This document shows, piece by piece, positions 56,431-64,000 of a DNA stretch of 64,000 nt. The notes under the pieces were generated by a model that made no database searches, had not been told where the DNA came from, and saw nothing but the letters and a program-made list of their open reading frames with translations. The position numbers and the translations under genes are program-made. Origin of the DNA: Salticus scenicus (Eukaryota; Arthropoda; Arachnida; Araneae; Salticidae); assembly GCA_963930645.1 (NCBI GenBank), contig OZ005653.1, forward strand, positions 112,201,259 to 112,265,258, written 5' to 3'. The number at the start of each line of letters is the position of its first letter. Within the stretch, counting starts at the first letter, position 1.

Positions 56431-56868
56431 ACAGTTTTTACATACGACTTTTAAAATACTTTGAAATAAAAAAATTAAAAAAAGGCAAAGAATTATTTTT
56501 AACTTCAAATGTATTCACTGCTATGGAAGCTCACATCGTCTTTTGAGATAGAGACGTGTGTTACAATAAAATTTATTTGGAAAAAGAAAAACAAAAAACT
56601 TTTTTGTTTGTTAGCCAAAATTGATTAAATGGGAACTGCAAGTTGATCTTGTATTGTACAGTCTGTATAATATTTTTTGTGTTCGTGAGAAAAAATCTGA
56701 AAAAAAAAAAAAAAAAAATGAAAACTGCAATTTTTAATCCTATTTCAAAAACCCGTGACTTAATGAGTAGCAGATGCTTTCTTTTCCATCCAGACGGTAA
56801 ATTCCAGACGGTCTGTTTTAGGTTTAGATTAAAGCTCTTTGTTGCCGCCTAAAATTCATACATTATTT

Positions 56869-56906
<38 letters not shown>

Positions 56907-57319
56907 TATTGACATGTGGATAAGCAATCTGTATCCCTGATTCAGAAAAATCGCCCATTTCAATTAAAACCGAATTTGTAACGATTGGATCGATATTTCT
57001 AGTTTATTTAGCCATTTAACGCTCCTTAAACGCATCTTAAGCTCAAAATTGAGTCATATATTAATTGACATAGGTTGACATTATAATTAATATCTTCGCA
57101 ACTGTTAAAAAATGTTTAATTATTTTTTCACTATTTCCTTGGAAGGCTTTTCAGCACCCGTATTTTATACTTATACTTTCAGTAGAGGCTGAACGAATAG
57201 ATGTACAGATAGACATACATATCATCTTCTTTTAGTTTTATAGATTGTAGCTCTAAAAAATGAATGCATATTTTTTTTTTAAATGAATTAACTCGGTCAG
57301 TCTTAATGATAGGTAAATT

Positions 57320-57384
<65 letters not shown>

Positions 57385-57535
57385 CCTGTTAGTAAATTAA
57401 AATTATTTACTAAATATTCAAGTAGAAAATTGGAGAACCTATAAATGTTTAAATGATTCAATTTTTACAATATTTAATTTGTAGATTTTTAAGCAACAAA
57501 GTTTAACGTAATATATTATTTCGGATTTCAACTTT

Positions 57536-57574
<39 letters not shown>

Positions 57575-58600
57575 CAATTAAGAAAAAAGTTTCAGTACAG
57601 ATATTACTTTCTATACTATATAATTGGATTCTTAGAAGTTGCTAAAAGGCTTGTTAATAATCCTGCATTTTGGATTGTCCAAAATCTCTAAAAAGTTATA
57701 TGTTACTGTTTACATTTTATACGTCAATTATTCTCACTGAATATATGTGAGTGATTAGCTCGTTATGGACAAGCAAACCTCTCAATATACAAATATAAAA
57801 GTTAAAGAAAAAAATTCATTCCGTGCAAAGGACATCCACAAATAATAATAATAATAATAATAGTAATAATAATAACAATAATAATAATAATAAAAAAAAT
57901 CATGTGCCTCCCAAGGGGGTTCAAGGAAAAGTGATTTTCTCTAACGCTTTATATTTCAAAGAAAAAAAAATCATGTCTAAATAAGTTTCTGATTTAAAGT
58001 ATATATAAAAAAAAAATCTAAATTCCAATTTTAACTATTTATAAAATTGGCCCTGAATGTGTTTGGGGCAAAATATGTTTTTCAATAATTTTTCATATCG
58101 AAAAAAATAATCAATAAATAAAGTTATTTATAAGCCAGTTGATTTAAAATTATATAAATACAAAAACTTACAACCTAATTTCAGGGTGTTGCCGTCATAG
58201 GACTGAAGATGCACCGATTGTTTACCACAAAGCTCTTCCTATCTTAATAAAAAAAATAATCCGTAATTTCTTCAATTTAAAATATTAAATAAAACACAGA
58301 TATCTAAAAACAAATATTCAGGAATTTAGAAAATCACTCCACAAAGGATTTCGACCGCGGATTTTTGATGGATTTGCACGTTTTGAGAGCTGTAGAACAC
58401 GATTTGAGCATTTTTAGAAAATGTCAGTCTGTGTGTGACAAACTTTTGTAGCAACTGTATCTCAGGGACTACTGCACAGAATCTCATATAAAATGGCATG
58501 TAGTTACACCTTGACATAAGTTAGTGCCTACCACCTTTTGGTAAAAATTGTCTTACAGGTCGCGTTGCCATCCCGCTTTTTCTAAATTTTTAACATGGTG
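56430..58600. other. AT-rich spacer
   Basis: No gene supported. Long simple tracts: poly-A at about 56702-56718 and 56873-56903, (TA)n at about 57324-57382, poly-T at about 57539-57574 and (AAT)n at about 57842-57890. Confidence 0.55.
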
Positions 58601-59360
58601 ATATACGACAAAATTATTCCAAAGCATCGTGTTCTATGAGAAATATTTTTATAAATTAAACTTAAAAAAATATATATTTATTTTACTTTGCACAAATCTT
58701 TATAAATTGAAGTAAGTTATTCATATGCTCAAAATAATGCTTTCTAGGTCTAGTAAGATTATATTAGATTTACAGGACCACATAAAAATAGTCAGATAAA
58801 TTATCTGCTGCTATTGGATAGATGCTGGAATTACATTTTTGTTTATAGTAAACGTTTTTAGCATCTTTTAACAAATGTTAACTATGAATGTGATTCATAT
58901 TTGTTTGTCTGTCATACAGTCCCTCTCCCTGAATGTTCGTCTGTCCACCTCGAGCGTCCTTAAATATATTCGGAATTTTAAAAAATGGTTATATGTTATT
59001 CAAGTTCACCGTGGATTGTTTTCTATTTAAAATGACTTTAATGTATCCTGTTCAACGAGCTTGTGTACAGAGACACCCAAACAAAGTCTAATGCATTGCG
59101 TTTTAGGAAAGACATTTTTATAAAACATATTTAAATAATTTTCTACAGTATAAAAATCTTGAAAAAAAAATGCATTAGTTGTTAATTTGCTAAAATAACA
59201 TTCTCCATGGTATATGATATGGTTAACCTTCGGCATTACAAGGCTACACTAAAATATTCAGATACATAGATAGCTGCAATTAGAATCTCAGGATTGAATT
59301 TTCTTTTGTGTTAATCATTTTTAACACTTTCCAATAATGTTTAAAAGTGTTTATGAATAC
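58600..59360 (-). repeat. Family A fragment, inverted
   Basis: Diverged minus-strand copy of family A: AAAGCATCGTGTTCTATGAG near 58622, TTTACAGGACCACATAAAAATA, TTTGTCTGTC near 58900, GTGTACAGAGACACCCAAAC near 59063 and TTTTTAACACTTTCCAATAA near 59320 are reverse complements of array motifs. The order matches the head part of the array. Confidence 0.75.
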
Positions 59361-59423
59361 AATTAGCCTATTTTTATGATAGCCTATTTTTATGATTTTC
59401 ATGATATATTTAGCCTATTTTTA

Positions 59424-59462
<39 letters not shown>

Positions 59463-60117
59463 CGATTTGAATCTAAACTGAAATTCTGCATATACTTCAC
59501 TGTACTCTGTCCATCGTTATATTTTATTGTGAAGAAAATCCTTAGCTTTTCTTGATTTTCACTTATCTGTATGGAAAAGAAGATAAAAAAAGAGTTTTTA
59601 GATGTACAGCATATCCACTTTATATGTTAGAACTTCTCCAAAGCAAATAATCTTTTATTTCTAGTAGTATGACTTTACTCAAAAGAAGATTTATCTCAGA
59701 AATAAAGCACTGTGCTATATCGAAAAGCAGATTCTACATACCAATACTTCTAAATGTTTCCTTTTCTTCTTTAGAATAAAATTTCTTCACTAAAAACATC
59801 AAATGCACATTATATTACTATTTTATCAACTGTATATTTAATCATTTAAGTACTTTAAAATATTTGTACGAATCATGTCATATATATATATATATAAAGT
59901 GACAAATAATTAGAATACAAAAACTAAACACATGATGAAATCAACAATATACTAAATAGATTATTAAATATATATTTTGTGTGAGTGCACACAAAGAATG
60001 GTGATAACTACTTAGCACCAATAGTAATGTAAAGCAACATTTTTTATTTAATTAAATACTAATAGTTTAAGTGTAGAGAAAACTAAACTAACATTTAGCG
60101 TTTCATTTAACTAAGTA
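59360..60117. other. AT-rich spacer
   Basis: No gene seen. (AT)n at about 59426-59458 and 59880-59896. Confidence 0.5.
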
Positions 60118-60631
60118 CCGGTTGCGCCAAAAGTTGGTTAAATCTTTAAAAATTCATTAAAAAAGAACAAATGATTTTTAAAAAGTGCGATTTGCATAAA
60201 TGACATCAGAAAAAGGGCGGATTTTTTTAAGAACAACAACAACAAAAATAAATAAATAAATAAAAATAAAAATAAAATAAAAGTTCAAAAATGAGCAATA
60301 GGTGGCACTGCGGTACATATACGAAGCTTATTTAAGCAAATTAGGTTGTCAATAAAACACCTGGATGCACATGGACTCTTCTGGGATTCACCCAGACATG
60401 CTGTACTCAGCTGTCACAAGTGTTTTGACACGGCTTACTTGCTCCATGCAATGTGGGGGAGGTCATGTTGAACAACTTCAGCTTAAACAAATCTTTGAAA
60501 ATGTAGAATTGTATTGTTATAGTATTTCTGCTCATTTTATTTTAATGTATGACTCATCTGTATTAATTTGCTTTACGTATTTAACATCAGCGACACCTAA
60601 GGGTCATTTTTTAGATTTTTTTTTCTTTGGT

Positions 60632-60667
<36 letters not shown>

Positions 60668-60769
60668 CAATTTTTCTGATGCCATTCGTGGACACCGCAC
60701 TTTTTTATCATCATTTGTTCTTTTTTTTAATGAATTTTTAAAGTTTTCACGAACTTTTGGCGCACCCGG
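60118..60769. mobile_element. MITE-like element with ~110-bp inverted repeats
   Basis: TA flanks both ends (60116-60117 and 60770-60771). The arms, about 60118-60230 and 60657-60769, pair with mismatches; tips are CCGGTTGCGCCAAAAGTT and CCGGGTGCGCCAAAAGTT. The 652-bp length is too short for an autonomous copy. The interior contains a 90-codon frame with a possible transposase C-terminal motif (60365-60637) and a poly-A tract at about 60636-60661. Confidence 0.88.
60365..60637 (+). pseudogene. Possible transposase C-terminal remnant inside the MITE
   Basis: The frame starts MHMDSSGIHPDMLYSAVTSV and contains SMQCGGGHVEQLQ near 60436-60474. Many DDE transposases end in a helix with a C.....GGH.EQL or GGHFEHL pattern, so I read this as the last part of a lost transposase, retained in an internally deleted element. 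The rest of the frame has no motif. No catalytic residues are present. Without a homologue search this remains a moderate to low confidence call. Confidence 0.45.
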
Positions 60770-60771
60770 TA

Positions 60772-61658
60772 TATAGGTGTCTGTTTAATACATTATTTTA
60801 TAATCCAATATAAAGCCTATAATATACAATATAAAATTTGAAAAATATGTGCAGTCTTTTTATTTAACTCATCTATGGATAACAAAATATGTATCGTTAG
60901 ACTTAGAAATGAAAATCCAAATGCTTACCAACTGAAAGCTTCTGCTATCGATTCAGTTCTTAAATATATATATATATATCATTAATTTGTTTGTTTAAAT
61001 CACTTATATAATTATATACATTATATAAAAAATTATTAATATTTGAAACTAAAATGCGCTTAAATAATTAAGTAAAATTAGTAATAAAAAATTATATTAC
61101 ATTATAAAAATTAAATAATACATCCTTTAACTGCTCTTTTAATTTTTTAAACATGTTCTTAAAATTAAAAAAAAGACATTTGACGCTGTAAAATATAGGT
61201 TTAATTTTATTTATAATATCCGTATCATTTTACAAAATCAATATTGCTAAACTCTGTGTATTAGAAATTTTATCTCGCTTTACGATCTAAGATATCTTAA
61301 ATTAAAAATTAACTATAAAATACTATTTCTTGTTAAGTAAGTTTACACTTCTTCTTTTCCCTATTAGTGGAAAGTTAAGAACTTTTTTATGATCGTAGCA
61401 AGCGTTCGTTTAAATCGAGCCTAAAAATAGTTTAAATTTACGACAGCTATAAAACAAATTTTAACTGCCCCTAATACAACACTTAACAAATTTTATTTTA
61501 TTTTAAGTTATACTTAAAAATTTGTATCTTATTTTCTTCTTGTAAAAGTACACGTTAAAGGTATATCCTAGATCACCACTACTTTTCTGTTACGATGAAG
61601 TCGTATTTATTATTTATTTACTTATTTTATTTTATTTTTTTATTTATTGAGAAAAAGA

Positions 61659-61701
<43 letters not shown>

Positions 61702-61931
61702 GCGAAATGAAATATATATATGAAAATATATATAATGAAATATATATATATTGAAAAGAAAAATGATAAAAAAAAAAAAAAAAAGTCTTAATCTGTTTCT
61801 AGATAAACAAATACATAACATGAGAAAAACGTTATCATTCATTTCATATGGGTTTAATAAAGAATAGAATACTGTTTTTTTCTTTTCTCAGTGTATATTT
61901 TTTAGACACAACTTAAAAACTAAAACAGCAG

Positions 61932-61990
<59 letters not shown>

Positions 61991-63220
61991 AATAAATAAA
62001 TTAAATTAAATTAAAAAACGCTTGAATAAAGTATACGTATATATATTTCGTATTTTTCTAGTCAAATAAATTTTAAAAACAGCCATCCAAATATCATTTA
62101 AACAAGTACGCATACACGGAAAAATGTAATATACGATGCTATTTATTGAATTCCTATTTTGATCCTATTTATTTCCTAATTGGATTAGTATAATTTGTGT
62201 ACACGCATGTATAAAAGACGTTCCGATTTACGGTTCATTAATGCCTAGGGTAAAAAGCTTCATTTAAAATGTATATTTTATCTAAGATAGTGAACCGCTG
62301 CAGTTTATGAGGTAAAACTGAATGAACACAGTAAATACGTCACTTTAAAATATTAATCACAAAAAGGTATTAAAAACTATTTAGCTTGATTAAAAAATAT
62401 CATTTGTACGTTATTCACTATATATCACACTTGCCAATATTTTAATGTAATCTATAGTACTGTTAGTACATGCCTCTTTTTAACATTACTTTATTTTCAA
62501 TGAAATATTCTCCAATATGCATTTATGATTAACTAAGAACAAAATATTCTTCAACAAATATTGTGTGTAAATAGGACGGTAATAACCATATCTTGTATCA
62601 ACTAAAATCTTGGCATGGCTGCTATATACACTCGAAGAATTCTTTCTAAAATTTGGAGTGTTGAACGTTAAATTATACAGTCAGTTCCCTTTTTTGTGAA
62701 AAAAAATCAGTTCCTGTATTTGTAACAAATTGCTGCAGAATTCAGGGTGTTGAGTTTTTAAAATTTATAAAATGTCACTTCCCATTTTCGAGATTAAAAA
62801 AAAGAAAAAGAAAAAGAAAAATCATTTCTGCTTTACGAACCTAACAATACTTTTACGGTCAGTGATATGAAAACTTTTTGCCGGTCATTAACCGAATTTT
62901 GTGTACATTTTTTTTTTCTTTTTTTTTTTTTTTAGTTAATACATTAATATAATTATATATTATAAAAATTATATGCAAATTTAGAATTTTTTAATTTACG
63001 ATAAGAATACAGCAGATTTCGCATGATTGCAATGTAATTTCACAAATGCAGGTGTCATCAATTTAGAACAAACAAATTCAATGTAGCAGGAACAATGTCT
63101 CCAAATCTCATACTGTTCATTCTCCGATTCAAGTCACAAACAAACAAGAAAAATTATACTTCAACCATAGTATAGTCCATAGTTCACGACTCTAATAGAA
63201 AAACGAGAAGTATATTTTCA
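60772..63220. other. AT-rich spacer
   Basis: No gene supported. (AT)n at about 61658-61695 and 61934-61986, poly-A near 61768-61784 and poly-T near 62908-62933. The 71-codon minus-strand frame at 61627-61842 translates microsatellite sequence. Confidence 0.55.
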
Positions 63221-63806
63221 CTAAATTATTAAGTTAAATCTAGGAGAGATTGAACACATAGAGTATAGGCGGAGAGATTAGAATGTCGGTGCGCTGAGAC
63301 TACAGCATCAAAAATGTAGTGCTAATTTTAGTGTGTATGTTGATTGCTTTTAGCTTCTACGATAAAACATGGTTATTTTGTTTCGTTTTGCAAAAAAGAT
63401 CGCTTGAATTTTCAAAGTGCTTCCTAGGAATTTTTTTTTAGAAAATTAGTGTTAAAAGTACTTTTAAATTAAACGATTTCTCATGGATTAGTTTATGTAT
63501 GTTACTTGAGGCGAATGGTGTCATAAAGGCTGCCAAATTTACAACAACAAGTGCACGATTGTGTACAACGAGAAGTTAGGTAAACAAACAAGAATCCATT
63601 AAAACTGAAAAGAGCTGTACGAATTTTAAGTTTGTTATCTAATAAGTAAATGTTATTTTTTATTATTTGATCTCTCTCTCTTTCTGTCTCTTTTTTTTTC
63701 TTTAATTAAAAGTTATTAATTACTTTTAACTTTCTTTTATTTTTTCTGTTTATTTTTCTAATTATTAAATTGAAATAACCGATTCTAATACAAAAGTATT
63801 TGTTTA

Positions 63807-63841
<35 letters not shown>

Positions 63842-64000
63842 TACAACAACGTTATTTAAGTGCAATTATTATCTATAATAATTTAATTATTGTTAATAAA
63901 AAGCGGAATCTTTCATACCATATCAGAAGATATTGCGCAAAAGAAAAAAAGTCTCTCTTGGTTTTATCACTTCAGTTGCTTTAATTTATAGCATAACCAC
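63220..64000. repeat. Dispersed repeat D, copy 2, nearly contiguous and running off the window
   Basis: The first part (63220-63660) matches 41430-41885 and the second (63840-64000) matches 48285-48485. A CT-rich and poly-A segment (poly-A at about 63808-63839) separates them. The repeat continues past the window edge, so its full length is unknown. Confidence 0.75.

Overview
This is AT-rich eukaryotic DNA from an invertebrate, most likely an arthropod and plausibly a spider. I infer that from the large non-coding spacers, the abundant microsatellites and long homopolymers, and a mobile-element repertoire (Tc1, mariner, Ty3/gypsy, MITEs, tRNA-derived SINEs) whose proteins resemble those common in arachnid genomes. 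I see no convincing host protein-coding exon, no complete cellular tRNA or rRNA gene, and nothing prokaryotic. Every recognisable protein is a transposase or a retrotransposon polyprotein, and all of them are broken by stops, frameshifts or deletions.

Layout. 1-1650: AT-rich spacer. 1651-3238: complete but inactivated Tc1-like transposon with two repeats per end and TA target duplications. 3310-12650: decayed repeats, including two copies of a 260-bp dispersed repeat, a duplicated 135-bp unit, a second dispersed family (B), and a long inverted repeat (10755-12265) with a tRNA-like SINE in its loop. 12900-19290: large array of ~173-bp monomers in a higher-order arrangement punctuated by (ACAG)n tracts (family A). 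20106-27928: full-length Ty3/gypsy retrotransposon with two 645-bp LTRs that differ at about 12 positions. 28280-28990: decayed Tc1 remnant. 29600-33850: dispersed family A and B fragments, one split by a MITE-like insertion. 34237-36492: second Tc1-like transposon that carries a deleted mariner and a MITE, so at least three insertion layers. 36500-41430: AT-rich spacer.

43266-47880: second, older Ty3/gypsy element, heavily mutated and without resolvable paired LTRs. It lies between two pieces of a dispersed repeat (41430-41885 and 48285-48485) that is nearly contiguous at 63220-64000. 50173-50813: MITE with ~265-bp terminal inverted repeats. 53520-56430: array of ~120-bp tandem repeats split by a 2.2-kb GC-ended transposon with TAA target duplications (Harbinger-like). 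58600-59360: inverted family A fragment. 60118-60769: MITE-like element with ~110-bp inverted repeats and a possible transposase C-terminal remnant.

The elements do not form a pathway. The window records successive insertions: older satellite-like and dispersed repeats, then DNA transposons, then nested MITEs and a comparatively young LTR retrotransposon. The most notable items are the family A higher-order array with discrete ends, the triple nesting at 34237-36492, the hairpin just after pol in the first retrotransposon, the LTR/leader complementarity in the same element, and the 26-bp duplication linking the primer-binding region and the pol tail of the second. All coordinates, mismatch counts and translations were read by eye.
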